Shown here in pieces: positions 1-8,758 of a stretch of 64,000 bases of DNA. Source of the DNA: Azoarcus sp. L1K30 (lineage in GTDB: Bacteria > Pseudomonadota > Gammaproteobacteria > Burkholderiales > Rhodocyclaceae); NCBI RefSeq assembly GCF_018122735.1, contig NZ_JAGRRD010000001.1:3391190-3455189 (forward strand). Reading direction: 5' to 3'. Positions within the stretch are counted from its first letter, which is position 1, and each line of letters opens with the position of its first letter. The translations under genes were made by a program, and so were the position numbers. A model generated the notes under the pieces. That model was not told the DNA's origin, ran no database searches, and was given only the letters and a program-made list of their open reading frames with translations.

Positions 1-1195
1 GGCCGAGCTTGCCGCCGGCACTCTCGCTGCGCCCAGGACCGCTCGCGCTGCCGGCCTCAGGATTGAGTTCGTCAAGCACGGCTGCGATTTCGCGGTTCTT
101 GCCGTCACGCCAGACGTCCAGTTTGATCCGTGTGCCGGGCCGCAGGTCGCCGATGATCCGAGGCAGATCGGCCGAGTCGCCGACGCGATTGCCGTCGACG
201 CCAAGGATGACGTCGCCCGGTTTGAGGCTGGCCTTGTCGGCCGCACTGCCCGGTTCGACACTGGCGATCAGGGCGCCGCGGGCGTCGGGCAGGCCGAAGG
301 ACTGTGCCAGGTCCTTGTCCACGCCCTGGATGGCGATGCCGAGGCGACCGCGCTGCACCCGGCCGTGTTTCACCAGCTGATCCTTGACCTTCATTGCGAC
401 ATCGATCGGGATGGCGAACGAAATGCCCATGAAGCCACCGGAGCGGGAATAGATCTGTGAATTGATGCCCACCACCTCGCCATCGAGATTGAACAGGGGG
501 CCGCCCGAGTTGCCCGGATTGATGGCGACGTCGGTCTGTATGAAGGGAACGTAGTTTTCATCCGGCAGACGTCGTGCCTTGGCTGAAATGATGCCTGCGG
601 TCACGGTGTTGTCGAATCCGAATGGCGAACCCATGGCGACGACCCATTCGCCGACGCGGGCACGGTCCGCGTCACCGATACGGACCACCGGCAGGTTGCT
701 GGCGTCGATCTTGAGTACGGCGACGTCGGTGCGCTTGTCGGTGCCGACGACCTTGGCCTTGAATTCGCGCTTGTCGATCAGGCGCACGGTGACCTCGGCC
801 CCGCCCTCGCCGACGACATGGGCGTTGGTCAGCACGTATCCATCGTTACTGACGATGAAGCCCGATCCGATGCCGCGACTGATGCGCGGTTCGCCTCGAC
901 CGCCAGGCTGTCCGGGCATGTCCGGCATCGGTACGCCGAAGCGGCGAAGAAAGTCGTAGAAGGGATCGTTGGCGAAAGGATTGTCGGTACTGGCAACTTG
1001 CTGTTCGACTACGCTGATGTTGACGACGGCTGGACCGACCTGTTCGACCAGATCACCGAAATCGGGCAGGCCGAAGCGGTTGGTGCCGACGCTGGCTGCC
1101 GCCGGGGCCGCCTCGGCGGGGGCGAGCAGCGTCCCCTGAGGCAAGAGGGCGGCAAGTGCAAGGGCCAGCGTGCTGGCGACGAGACTGTTTCTCAT
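1..1195 (-). CDS. HtrA/DegP (MucD-like) periplasmic serine protease, C-terminus cut by window start
   Basis: Periplasmic trypsin-like protease and chaperone that handles misfolded envelope proteins. The 398 visible residues start with a signal peptide (about 1-30, Ala-rich end). The catalytic triad is readable as His126 (TNAHVV), Asp157 (RTDVAVL) and Ser230 (NPGNSGGPL). A first PDZ domain follows from about residue 290, and the frame runs off the window, so a second PDZ is expected outside. The ATG at 1195 is chosen because it opens directly into the signal peptide. The gene stands alone here: upstream is a 130-bp gap, then the TonB receptor on the same strand. DegP, DegQ and MucD cannot be told apart from this part. 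Confidence 0.93.
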   Translation of the reverse strand, partial: MRNSLVASTLALALAALLPQGTLLAPAEAAPAAASVGTNRFGLPDFGDLVEQVGPAVVNISVVEQQVASTDNPFANDPFYDFLRRFGVPMPDMPGQPGGRGEPRISRGIGSGFIVSNDGYVLTNAHVVGEGGAEVTVRLIDKREFKAKVVGTDKRTDVAVLKIDASNLPVVRIGDADRARVGEWVVAMGSPFGFDNTVTAGIISAKARRLPDENYVPFIQTDVAINPGNSGGPLFNLDGEVVGINSQIYSRSGGFMGISFAIPIDVAMKVKDQLVKHGRVQRGRLGIAIQGVDKDLAQSFGLPDARGALIASVEPGSAADKASLKPGDVILGVDGNRVGDSADLPRIIGDLRPGTRIKLDVWRDGKNREIAAVLDELNPEAGSASGPGRSESAGGKLG

Positions 1196-1325
1196 GGGCA
1201 TTCCTGTGTAGTGGAAGGCAATGGACAGACAGTGGACGCGAGCGCACGCGCGGTGTTCCCGCGTGCGATGGTCCGTTGCACCGATATGGGGGTCATTTCG
1301 CGCCAATCAAGTCGGCGCATCGATG

Positions 1326-3425
1326 CTAGAAGTGCGAGATGACGCTGAAGTAAACCTGCGGTTCGACGGGATTGGCGGCCTTGCTGCCGCGATACTGGGG
1401 CAATTGCTCGACGGGCCTGTGCACCATTTCCTGGTGGCTGCCGAGCAGGTTGATGCCACTCAGACGGATCTCGACCCGCTGCGATCCGATCACGAGTCTG
1501 CGGCTGACAGAAAGATCGAGCGTGTTGTAGGCGTCGACCTCGAAGCGCTGCGAGCCCGCATAGCCGGAGCCGACTTCGGTTGGACCCATGCGGATGAGGC
1601 TGATCGTGGATTGCCACGGACCATATTCCTGCAACCAGGTCAGACTTGCCGTATAGGGTGCGACCGTGGCTTGGATTTCGGGCTGCTGCGCTCGTGCCTG
1701 GATCATCGTATGGTTGAAGACGAGCTGGCCATCCTTCCATGGCTTCAGGCGCAACTGATACTCGATGCCGTTGAGCCGGACAGTCCCTTCGCTGTTTGCC
1801 CAGCGCGTGCCACCCAGGATGCGTTGGAACAGGTTGGGGTCGGGAAACACATTGTCGGCAGGGGTCAGCATCGGGGCCAGGGACTCGCGCACGATGTAGT
1901 CGTGAATGTGCTCGCGAAACACCCGTACGTCGAGGTTTCCCTGTATCTGCGGCAATTGCTGCAACAGCCCGAGCTCGAATGCATCGATGCGCTGCGGCTT
2001 CAGGTCGGGATTGCCCTGGTGGCGAATCTGGATCAGGCCGTAGTGCGGATCGACGACGCGGGTGTCGGCCTCACGTTCGAACAGGGACGGCTGCCGCCAG
2101 GCGCGCGAATAACCTGCCCGTGCGGTGGTGGCCGGATCCGGCTGCCAATTCAGGAAAATCCGCGGCGCGAGGCGAAGCTTGTCGTTCTCGATGTGCTCGA
2201 CCATGGTGCCCAGGTTCCACAGCCACCGTGGCGCCATGCGCCACTCGGCGTTGCCGAACAGGCGCCATTCCTGCTGGCTGTGCTTGCGATCGTCATCGAA
2301 AAGCTGTCTGGATATCAGTTCGTCGCGCCGCCATTCGAGCCCCCAGACGGTCTGCAGCCGGGCCGAGGAGCGCACCCGATGCTGGAATTCGAGATTGTCG
2401 CGCAGGCTGTCCCGGTTGAGGTCGACCGGGATCGCGATGCCCGGTGCTGCCAGCAGGGCATCACGCAGCTCGGGAATGGCGCCCAGCGCGTCGAGATTGC
2501 GATGCGAATCGACAATCCACTCATTTCGCGCGCTTTCGCGGTTGCGGTACCAGGACAGGGACCATTCTTCATCGGCGGACGGGGTATGCTGCCAGCGTGC
2601 CTGGAGATGGCTGTTCTGGTGATAGGCGCTGCTGGGGGCACTGCCGTTGAAGAGCACCCCTTCATAGCCGGTGCCCCGCCGACCGTCGCTGATACCGGCC
2701 TTCAGCGTGAGTTCGTCATCATTGCCCACGCGCAGGTCGCCACGCAGATTGAGCGTTTCGATGCGGCGTCCGTCATTGAGCCTGTCCGAGCCATCGTCCT
2801 GCAGGTGGGATGCGCTGATCCGCAGACCCAGCGGCCCCAGGTGGGTGACCGCGCGCACGCCGACATCGGCAATGCCCGAATTCCCCAGCGTCGCACGGAC
2901 CGTACTGCCGGTCTCGGTGGCCGTATGACGGGTAATGATGTTGACGACACCGAGAAAGGCATTCGATCCATAGGCCGCGGAGTCGGAGCCACGTACGATC
3001 TCGATGCGTTCGACATCTTCCGGATTGACCCCGAGTGCGCCCCAGTCTGCACCACCAAAGAAATAGGGTGAATACACCGAACGCCCATCGACGAGCACCT
3101 GCATCTGATTGGGATAGTCCGAACCCAGGCCGTGGTAGCTCACCCAATGCTCGTTGCTGCGCTCCTGTGCCACCTGCATGCCCGGCACGAGCCTGAGCAA
3201 TCGGGCGATATCGCGGTATCCCGTCGCCGCAATGGTTTCGTCATCGATGACCGATATTGCACCCGGGGTATCCCTTACGGGTTGCGGCAAACGCGAGACG
3301 GTGAGGACGACAGGCAGCGGCTCGAAGAAAAGATCTTCGCTTCCATTGCCCGATGCCGACGCGGTTGCAGCCGGCGTCGCGAGCAGGCATGCTGCAGCAA
3401 GACGGGTGAAGCGCTGATTCTTCAT
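1326..3425 (-). CDS. TonB-dependent outer-membrane receptor
   Basis: Outer-membrane gated channel of 699 residues taking up an unidentified ligand with TonB energy. A signal peptide (about 1-26) is followed by a plug domain (about 35-150) with the typical VLVDGRSVYSP and VERIEIVRGSDSAAYGSNA stretches, then a long beta-barrel ending in the terminal aromatic residue Phe. The ATG at 3425 is preferred over one 63 bases upstream because only it begins with a clean signal peptide. A TATAAT hexamer lies about 30 bases upstream. No siderophore, cobalamin or haem genes are adjacent, so the substrate is not assigned. It is divergent from oxyR with a 140-bp gap. Confidence 0.9.
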   Translation of the reverse strand: MKNQRFTRLAAACLLATPAATASASGNGSEDLFFEPLPVVLTVSRLPQPVRDTPGAISVIDDETIAATGYRDIARLLRLVPGMQVAQERSNEHWVSYHGLGSDYPNQMQVLVDGRSVYSPYFFGGADWGALGVNPEDVERIEIVRGSDSAAYGSNAFLGVVNIITRHTATETGSTVRATLGNSGIADVGVRAVTHLGPLGLRISASHLQDDGSDRLNDGRRIETLNLRGDLRVGNDDELTLKAGISDGRRGTGYEGVLFNGSAPSSAYHQNSHLQARWQHTPSADEEWSLSWYRNRESARNEWIVDSHRNLDALGAIPELRDALLAAPGIAIPVDLNRDSLRDNLEFQHRVRSSARLQTVWGLEWRRDELISRQLFDDDRKHSQQEWRLFGNAEWRMAPRWLWNLGTMVEHIENDKLRLAPRIFLNWQPDPATTARAGYSRAWRQPSLFEREADTRVVDPHYGLIQIRHQGNPDLKPQRIDAFELGLLQQLPQIQGNLDVRVFREHIHDYIVRESLAPMLTPADNVFPDPNLFQRILGGTRWANSEGTVRLNGIEYQLRLKPWKDGQLVFNHTMIQARAQQPEIQATVAPYTASLTWLQEYGPWQSTISLIRMGPTEVGSGYAGSQRFEVDAYNTLDLSVSRRLVIGSQRVEIRLSGINLLGSHQEMVHRPVEQLPQYRGSKAANPVEPQVYFSVISHF

Positions 3426-3456
3426 CCTGAGTGTTTTCTTTTCTGTCGTATGCGAA

Positions 3457-3483
3457 ATTATATATTGTTCATTCGACAGTCCA
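3457..3483 (-). promoter_or_regulatory. Putative sigma-70 promoter of the TonB receptor gene
   Basis: On the minus strand a perfect TATAAT (3462-3457) lies 15 bases downstream of TGGACT (3483-3478), about 32 bases before the start codon at 3425. The spacer is short, so the -35 is uncertain; the -10 is convincing. No clear Fur box is seen here. Confidence 0.35.
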
Positions 3484-3565
3484 TGCATCTTTGCCGGCGA
3501 CGCAGCGTGTCTCTCGTCGCGGGGGCGAGCGGCCCGGCGGATGCGCCCGACACCGGCCGGAAACC

Positions 3566-4519
3566 ATGACCCTGACCGATCTTCGCTATCTTGTTGCCCT
3601 TGCCCACGAGCGTCATTTCGGACGCGCAGCCGAAAAATGTCATGTGTCGCAACCGACCTTGTCGGTGGCGATCAAGAAGGTCGAAGAAGAACTCGGCATC
3701 CAGCTTTTCGAACGCAGTGCCTCCGAAGTGAAGATTACCGAAACCGGCCGCCGTATCGTTGCACAGGCCGAAAAGGTCCTCGTCGAGGCCAGCCAGATCA
3801 ACGAGATTGCGGCTGCGGGCAAGGATCCACTGGCTGGCGCGCTGCGCCTGGGGGTGATCTACACCATCGGGCCCTATCTGCTGCCGCGGCTGATTCCGCG
3901 GGTGCACCAGATGGCGCCGCGCATGCCGCTGATCATCCAGGAGAACTACACCACGCGTCTGGTCGATGCCCTCAAGCGCGGTGAGCTCGACGTGATTGTC
4001 ATCAGCCTGCCGCTCGAAGAGGCCGGCATCGTCACCCAGCCCGTTTACGACGAACCCTTCCGGGTGCTGCTGCCTGCGTCCCATCCGTGGACGGCAGAGA
4101 CCGAGATCGACGCCGAGCATCTCGCCGACGACCAACTGTTGTTGCTGGGTGCGGGCAACTGCTTCCGCGACCAGGTGCTCGAAGTTTGTCCCCACTGCCG
4201 CAATGTTGGTGGTCTGCAGCGCACGCTCGAGGGGAGCTCGCTGGAGACCATCCGTTACATGGTGGCGACCGGGCTGGGCGTTACCGTGTTGCCCAGCTCC
4301 GCTGCCGATGGGCTCGATGCACACAATCCGATGGTCGCGGTGCGCCCCTTCGCGCACCCCGAGCCGTCGCGCCGGGTGGCATTGGCCTGGCGGGTCACCT
4401 ATCCGCGCAATGGTGCGATCGACATCCTGCGCACCGCGATTTTCGACAGCAACCTGCCGGGCGTGCGTCCGGTTGGGAGCCTGCCGTCATTCGATATCGG
4501 CTCACGGGTGCAGGCCTGA
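3566..4519 (+). CDS. oxyR: Hydrogen-peroxide sensor regulator OxyR (copy 1)
   Basis: LysR-family activator of peroxide-defence genes, 317 residues. The N-terminal winged helix spans about 1-60. The sensing domain carries Cys199 and Cys208 in GNCFRDQVLEVC, the same positions as the disulfide pair of E. coli OxyR, so it should be redox-active. The ATG at 3566 is used because translation then begins directly at the LysR N-terminus (MTLTDLRYLV); upstream in-frame codons add an unrelated extension. The dps-like gene follows after 135 bp on the same strand, with an OxyR-like site in between. A second OxyR lies at 60.5-61.5 kb. Confidence 0.95.
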   Translation: MTLTDLRYLVALAHERHFGRAAEKCHVSQPTLSVAIKKVEEELGIQLFERSASEVKITETGRRIVAQAEKVLVEASQINEIAAAGKDPLAGALRLGVIYTIGPYLLPRLIPRVHQMAPRMPLIIQENYTTRLVDALKRGELDVIVISLPLEEAGIVTQPVYDEPFRVLLPASHPWTAETEIDAEHLADDQLLLLGAGNCFRDQVLEVCPHCRNVGGLQRTLEGSSLETIRYMVATGLGVTVLPSSAADGLDAHNPMVAVRPFAHPEPSRRVALAWRVTYPRNGAIDILRTAIFDSNLPGVRPVGSLPSFDIGSRVQA

Positions 4520-4529
4520 CATACCGGGC

Positions 4530-4566
4530 ATAGTCCCGGTCGATATGACGGATACGCGTACTCAAT
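4530..4566 (+). promoter_or_regulatory. OxyR-like binding site upstream of the Dps gene
   Basis: Four tetramers at exact 7-base spacing: ATAG (4530), CGAT (4541), ATAC (4552), CAAT (4563). The E. coli consensus is ATAG-N7-CTAT-N7-ATAG-N7-CTAT; 13 of the 16 defined bases agree. The site ends at the putative -35 of the next promoter, the usual place for OxyR activation. Confidence 0.6.
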
Positions 4567-4595
4567 TGGATGGGCCCCACGGTTTGGCCTAGCAT
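4566..4595 (+). promoter_or_regulatory. Putative promoter of the Dps-family gene
   Basis: TTGGAT (4566-4571), an 18-base spacer and TAGCAT (4590-4595), about 60 bases before the start codon. The hexamers are weak, as expected for an activator-dependent promoter, and the -35 abuts the OxyR-like box. Confidence 0.35.
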
Positions 4596-4654
4596 CGGGA
4601 TGTGGCGGTCGCCTTGCGGCCGGAACGAAGCACTGTCCGAAGAGGAGTCATGAC

Positions 4655-5125
4655 ATGGAAATCGATATCGGCATCAACAAGAAGGAACGGGCGAAAATCG
4701 CCGAGGGTCTGTCGCGGTTGCTGGCGGACAGCTACACCCTGTATCTGACGACGCACAACTTTCACTGGAACGTGACCGGGCCCATGTTCAATACCCTGCA
4801 CCTGATGTTCGAGGCGCAGTACACCGAACTGGCGCTGGCGGTGGACCTGATTGCGGAGCGCATCCGCGCACTGGGTTTTCCTGCTCCGGGCACCTATCGC
4901 GAATTCCAGAAGCTCACCAGCATGAGCGAGCCCGAGGGCGTGCCCAGTGCGGAAGAAATGATTCGAGCCCTGGTCAAGGGGCAGGAAGCCGTGGTCAAGA
5001 CCGCACGCAGTGTGGCCCCGCTGGCCGACAAGGTGAGTGATGAGCCGACGCTGGACCTGCTGACCCAGCGCATGCAGATTCACGAGAAGAATGCCTGGAT
5101 GCTGCGCAGCCTGCTCGAGAGCTGA
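4655..5125 (+). CDS. dps: Dps-family ferritin-like DNA-protection protein
   Basis: Mini-ferritin of 156 residues that oxidises Fe(II) with H2O2 and stores it as mineral, protecting DNA. The ferroxidase residues are present with the exact Dps spacing: His37, His49, Glu53, Asp64 and Glu68 (E. coli Dps has 51, 63, 67, 78, 82). A GAGGAG ribosome site at 4642-4647 decides the ATG at 4655; an ATG five bases earlier is out of frame. It lies directly downstream of oxyR behind an OxyR-like box, which suggests peroxide induction. A strong hairpin follows the stop. Confidence 0.93.
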   Translation: MEIDIGINKKERAKIAEGLSRLLADSYTLYLTTHNFHWNVTGPMFNTLHLMFEAQYTELALAVDLIAERIRALGFPAPGTYREFQKLTSMSEPEGVPSAEEMIRALVKGQEAVVKTARSVAPLADKVSDEPTLDLLTQRMQIHEKNAWMLRSLLES

Positions 5126-5144
5126 GTGTTCCGATAGCGGCAGG

Positions 5145-5171
5145 GAAGACAGGCCGACCGGGCCTGTCTTC
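5145..5171. terminator. Bidirectional hairpin terminator between dps and TRAP dctM
   Basis: Perfect 11-bp stem, GAAGACAGGCC (5145-5155) and GGCCTGTCTTC (5161-5171), with a GACCG loop. It lies between two convergent genes (stops at 5125 and 5181) and ends in TTCTGTTCT on the plus strand, so it probably ends transcription from both sides. Confidence 0.65.
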
Positions 5172-5180
5172 TGTTCTGCG

Positions 5181-6479
5181 TCAGCCGATCATCTTACCCG
5201 GCAGCCAGGTGACCAGGCCGGGGAAGACATAGAGCAGTACCACGGCCAGTGCCATCAGCAGGAAGTAGGGCAAGGCATAAAGTGCGATGGTGGTGATCTG
5301 GCGGCCGGTCAGGCCTTGCAGCACGAAGAGGTTGAACCCCACGGGCGGGGTGACTTGTGCCATCTCGACCACGACGACGACGAAGATGCCGAACCACAGC
5401 GGGTCGATTCCGGCAGTCTGAATGGTGGGCAGCAGCACCGCCATGGTCAGCACGACGATGGAGATGCCGTCGAGAAAGCAGCCGAGCAGGATGTAGAACA
5501 CCGCGAGTGCCAGCAACAGCATGCCCGGACTCAGGCCGAGTGAGCCGATCCACTCGGCAAGATGGCGCGGTAGGCCCATGTAGCCCATCGCGAGGGTGAG
5601 GAAGGCGGATCCGCCCAGGATCAGCGCGATCATGCAGTACAGTCGCGTCGCCCCCATCAGTGCGGCTATGAAACTCTGCCGGCTGAGCGACTTCTGGCTG
5701 GCGGCAATGATCAGGCTGCCGACTACGCCGATCGCGGCGGCCTCGGTGGCGGTGGCGATGCCGCTGTAGATCGAGCCCAGCACACCGCCGATGAGGAGGA
5801 CGACCGGGATCAGGTTGCGCGATGCAATGACCTTCTCGACGAAGCTGGTCTTGAGGTCGGCGGGTGGGATGCGCTCGCCGTTCAGCAGAGACCACAACAC
5901 CACCCAGCCCATGAACAGCGAGGCGAGCAGGATGCCGGGTAGCACGCCGCCGACGAAGAGCTTGGAAATGGAGACGTCGGCCGACACGCCATAGACGATC
6001 ATGATGATCGAGGGTGGAATCAGCAGGCCCAGCGTGCCAGCACCCGCCAGCGTGCCGAGGATCATCGATTCCGGGTAGCCGCGACGGCTCAGTTCTGGCA
6101 GCGAGATCTTGCCGATGGTGGCACAGGTGGCCGCCGACGATCCGGATACCGCTGCAAACAGCGTGCAGCCGATGATGTTGGTGTGGAGCAGGCGCCCCGG
6201 CAGGCGTTCCAGCCAGGGTGACAGACCCTTGAACATGTCTTCCGACAACTTGGTGCGGAACAGGATCTCGCCCATCCACAGAAAGAGCGGCAGGGCGGTG
6301 AGGGTCCAGCTCGATCCGGCGCCCCAGATCGCGACCGCCATACCGTCGCCGGGCGGGCGCGGGGTAAAGCCGAGCATGCCGAGAATGCCGATGGCCATCA
6401 GCGCGAGGCCGATCCACACGCCACTGGCGAGGAGGACCAGCATCAGGCCGATGAGTAGTGCCGCAATGGTCAGATCCAT
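5181..6479 (-). CDS. dctM: TRAP transporter large permease subunit (DctM family)
   Basis: Large membrane subunit (432 residues, about 12 hydrophobic segments) of a sodium-driven tripartite ATP-independent periplasmic transporter. Recognisable features are the repeated Pro-Gly-rich loops (LLIPPSIIMIVYG, VTPPVGFNLFV) and LGCFLDGISIVVL. The ATG at 6479 starts MDLTIAALL, typical for DctM; a start 42 bases upstream would add a charged tail lying in the dctQ spacer. It is last in dctP-dctQ-dctM. The neighbouring pxp genes across a divergent promoter suggest 5-oxoproline as substrate (inference). Confidence 0.9.
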   Translation of the reverse strand: MDLTIAALLIGLMLVLLASGVWIGLALMAIGILGMLGFTPRPPGDGMAVAIWGAGSSWTLTALPLFLWMGEILFRTKLSEDMFKGLSPWLERLPGRLLHTNIIGCTLFAAVSGSSAATCATIGKISLPELSRRGYPESMILGTLAGAGTLGLLIPPSIIMIVYGVSADVSISKLFVGGVLPGILLASLFMGWVVLWSLLNGERIPPADLKTSFVEKVIASRNLIPVVLLIGGVLGSIYSGIATATEAAAIGVVGSLIIAASQKSLSRQSFIAALMGATRLYCMIALILGGSAFLTLAMGYMGLPRHLAEWIGSLGLSPGMLLLALAVFYILLGCFLDGISIVVLTMAVLLPTIQTAGIDPLWFGIFVVVVVEMAQVTPPVGFNLFVLQGLTGRQITTIALYALPYFLLMALAVVLLYVFPGLVTWLPGKMIG

Positions 6480-6489
6480 GGTGTCGTCC

Positions 6490-7008
6490 TTATTCCATGC
6501 GCACGGCTTCGCCGCCGGCACCGGCCAGACGCCTGGGTTCGTGACCGAGCGTGGTGACGATGAGGTCGTCGAGCAGCGCGATCACCAGCACCACGCTGCC
6601 GATGGCCATGGACAATTGCGGAATCCACAGCGGCGTGGCATCGATGCCTTGCGAGATATCCTCGAATTCGTGCGACTGCCAAACGAGACGCACCGCGTAC
6701 CAGGCGAGCATGATGGCAATCGCGCTTGCCGCAGCGAGCGAGAACCATTCCATCGCCCGGCGCAGACGCGGGCCGACGCGCTCGATGAGCAGGCTGACGC
6801 GGATATGCTCGCCGTGCTTGAAGGTGTAGGCGAGGGCGAGAAAGCCACAGGCCGCCATGCAATAACCCGCGTAATCGTCGGTGCCGCTGAGGTAGATGCC
6901 GAGCGGGCGGCTGACGATGCCGGCCGACACCATGAGCAGGGTGGCGACCATGCCGACGGCGGCGAGCGCCCCGGACAGGCGGTAGAGTGAATCGAGCAGT
7001 GTGCGCAT
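6490..7008 (-). CDS. dctQ: TRAP transporter small permease subunit (DctQ family)
   Basis: Four-helix small membrane subunit of 172 residues that pairs with DctM; ten bases separate it from dctM. The conserved MACGFLALAYTFKHGEHIRV region is present, followed by further helices. The ATG at 7008 has a GGAG about 8 bases upstream; a longer frame to 7050 would overlap the intercistronic terminator, so it is rejected. Translation follows a hairpin that separates it from dctP, so expression is probably lower than that of dctP. Confidence 0.88.
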   Translation of the reverse strand: MRTLLDSLYRLSGALAAVGMVATLLMVSAGIVSRPLGIYLSGTDDYAGYCMAACGFLALAYTFKHGEHIRVSLLIERVGPRLRRAMEWFSLAAASAIAIMLAWYAVRLVWQSHEFEDISQGIDATPLWIPQLSMAIGSVVLVIALLDDLIVTTLGHEPRRLAGAGGEAVRME

Positions 7009-7022
7009 GGCAGACTCCGGGC

Positions 7023-7048
7023 AAAAAAACGGCCCGGCTGAGCGGGCC
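7023..7048 (-). terminator. Intrinsic terminator/attenuator between dctP and dctQ
   Basis: On the minus strand GGCCCG and CGGGCC pair around a short loop (7048-7031) and are followed by seven T residues (7029-7023). It sits inside the dctPQM unit, just after the dctP stop and before the dctQ ribosome site, so it should let binding protein be made in excess of permease. Confidence 0.75.
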
Positions 7049-7062
7049 ATGTCGTACGGGGC

Positions 7063-8052
7063 TTACTTGGTCTTGCGGTAGGCGTCGAGGATCTTCTGTC
7101 CGTCGGCCCCGGTCTTCTCCAGCCATTCGGCAGTCATTTTGTCGCCCACTTTCAGCAGGTCGGCGCGCAGCACGTCGGACGCCGGCAGCACTTTCATGCC
7201 GTTTTTCTTCAGCTGCTCGACATACCAGGCAGTCTTCTCCTCGGACAGCTTCCAGCCCCGGGTTTCGGCGGCGGCCGCGGCCTTGAGCACCGCCTGCTTG
7301 CTTGTCGGATCGAGCGCATCGAAGGCTTTCTGTGACACGAACACGATGTTCTTCGGCAGCCAGGCCTGGACATCGAAGTAGTAGTCGAGCTGCTCCCAGC
7401 TCTTGCTGTCGTAGCCGGTGGACGACGAGGTGATGTTGGCCGACACCACGCCGGTGGACAGTGCCTGGGTAAGGTCGGCCGCCTGCACGGTGACCGGTTG
7501 TGCCGACATCAGCTCGATCATGCGGGCGACGGTCGGACTGTAAGAGCGGATCTTCAGACCCTTGAGGTCGGCCATCGAGGTCAGCGCCGTCTTGGAATAG
7601 ATGCCCTGTGGTGGCCACGGCACGGCGTAGAGCAGCTTCAGGCCGTTCTTGGCCAGGCGGGCCTCGACCGCATCGTGTGAAACTTTCCACAGCTTCTGCG
7701 ATTCCGCGTAGCTGGTGGCGAGGAAGGGCACGGTATCAAGCGCGTACAGCTGATCCTCGTTGGCGAGGCTGGACAGCAGCACCTCACCGATCTGTGCCTG
7801 GCCACCCTGCACCGCGCGCTTGATCTCGTTCGACTTGTACAGCGAGCCGTTGGGATGCACGGTGATCTTGAGCTTACCGCCGCTGGCCTGGGCCACGTCG
7901 TTCGCAAACTGCTGGATGTTCTCGGTATGGAAGTTCCCGACCGGATAGGGCGTGGGCATGTCCCAGGCCGTCTGGGCATGCGCCGCGGCGCTCAATCCGA
8001 GTGCGGCAAGCGAGCCAACCAGTGTTCTGAGGATTCGGTGCTTCACGTTCAT
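7063..8052 (-). CDS. dctP: TRAP transporter substrate-binding protein (DctP family)
   Basis: Periplasmic binding protein of 329 residues for a carboxylate substrate. The signal peptide ends at about residue 26 (SAAAHAQ). The DctP core is clear, with VHPNGSLYKSNEIKRAVQGG near 70 and the LKGLKIRSYSP stretch near 165 that holds the carboxylate-binding arginine. It is the first gene of its unit and divergent from a winged-helix regulator and the pxpBCA genes. Known DctP proteins of Bordetella pertussis bind pyroglutamate, and the location here makes 5-oxoproline the leading candidate, but the ligand cannot be read from sequence alone. Confidence 0.9.
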   Translation of the reverse strand: MNVKHRILRTLVGSLAALGLSAAAHAQTAWDMPTPYPVGNFHTENIQQFANDVAQASGGKLKITVHPNGSLYKSNEIKRAVQGGQAQIGEVLLSSLANEDQLYALDTVPFLATSYAESQKLWKVSHDAVEARLAKNGLKLLYAVPWPPQGIYSKTALTSMADLKGLKIRSYSPTVARMIELMSAQPVTVQAADLTQALSTGVVSANITSSSTGYDSKSWEQLDYYFDVQAWLPKNIVFVSQKAFDALDPTSKQAVLKAAAAAETRGWKLSEEKTAWYVEQLKKNGMKVLPASDVLRADLLKVGDKMTAEWLEKTGADGQKILDAYRKTK

Positions 8053-8134
8053 CTTGAATGTCTCCGGTAAGGATGCAATAGAAACGGATTTGTGGGGCGA
8101 AGCAAACGCCTGATCGGATCAATCGGAGTTGGCG

Positions 8135-8164
8135 TTGTTGAAAGATTGGATTTTTATCTATAAA
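8135..8164 (+). promoter_or_regulatory. Putative promoter of the winged-helix regulator / pxp operon
   Basis: TTGTTG (8135-8140), an 18-base spacer and TATAAA (8159-8164), 35 bases before the ATG at 8200. The -10 is inside a small AT-rich dyad (TTTAT-CT-ATAAA), a possible operator in this divergent region. Confidence 0.4.
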
Positions 8165-8199
8165 TTGTCAAGAAATCGTAAACGAAATGTGAGTAAAAA

Positions 8200-8739
8200 A
8201 TGTCCATCAAGCGCGGCGAACCCAGTCAGGACGGTGGTCGGATCGTTTCCTCGCACCATCTGGTGTCGCCCAAGTCGCCCGAACTGTCGGAATTCGAGTT
8301 CGGCATGATCATCGCCTGGCATGCGTTTGCACGCTGGATGACGCGGTGCATGACCGCCGCCGGGGTGAAGGACATGACCCCGATCGACGTCCTCGTGCTC
8401 CACCACGTTGCCCACCGCGACAGCGAGAAACGGCTGGCCGATATCTGCTTCGTCCTCAATGTGGAAGACACCCACGTGGTGTCCTACTCTTTGCGCAAGC
8501 TCGCGGGCCTTGGTCTGGTGCAAAGCAAGAAACAGGGCAAGGAGGCGTTCTTCGCCGTGACCGAGGCGGGACGCGAGGTATGCCTACGCTATCGCGACGT
8601 GCGCGAGTCCTGTCTGATGCCCGGCTTCACCGGCAGCATTGAAGACAATGCCCAGATCGGGGATCTTGCGCGTCTGATGCGCACGCTTTCGGGGCGCTAC
8701 GATCAGGCGGCCCGCGCGGCGTCGACCTCGGGTCTGTAA
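8200..8739 (+). CDS. MarR-like winged-helix transcriptional regulator
   Basis: DNA-binding protein of 179 residues with a MarR-type winged helix at about 60-125: the segments LADICFVLNVEDTHVVSYSLRKLAGLGLVQSKKQG and FFAVTEAGREVC (broken here into family signature parts) give helix, recognition helix and wing. It starts at 8200 with a weak GTGAG ribosome site. It is divergent from the TRAP dctP (147-bp gap) and 19 bases upstream of pxpB, so it most likely controls both the transporter and the oxoprolinase genes. The effector is unknown; 5-oxoproline is a reasonable guess. Confidence 0.82.
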   Translation: MSIKRGEPSQDGGRIVSSHHLVSPKSPELSEFEFGMIIAWHAFARWMTRCMTAAGVKDMTPIDVLVLHHVAHRDSEKRLADICFVLNVEDTHVVSYSLRKLAGLGLVQSKKQGKEAFFAVTEAGREVCLRYRDVRESCLMPGFTGSIEDNAQIGDLARLMRTLSGRYDQAARAASTSGL

Positions 8740-8758
8740 GCGGTCGGGGAGCACGTTC

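Noticed and set aside
1221-3071. Long plus-strand frame opposite the TonB receptor
   Set aside because: No recognisable domain; the opposite strand encodes a complete receptor with plug and barrel.
7031-7048. The hairpin between dctP and dctQ as a riboswitch part
   Set aside because: A simple stem with a T-run and no aptamer-like conserved sequence; an intrinsic terminator explains it.
8153-8164. Small TTTAT/ATAAA dyad as a proven regulator site
   Set aside because: Short and A/T-rich, overlapping a -10 hexamer; it may arise from the promoter itself, so it is only noted.
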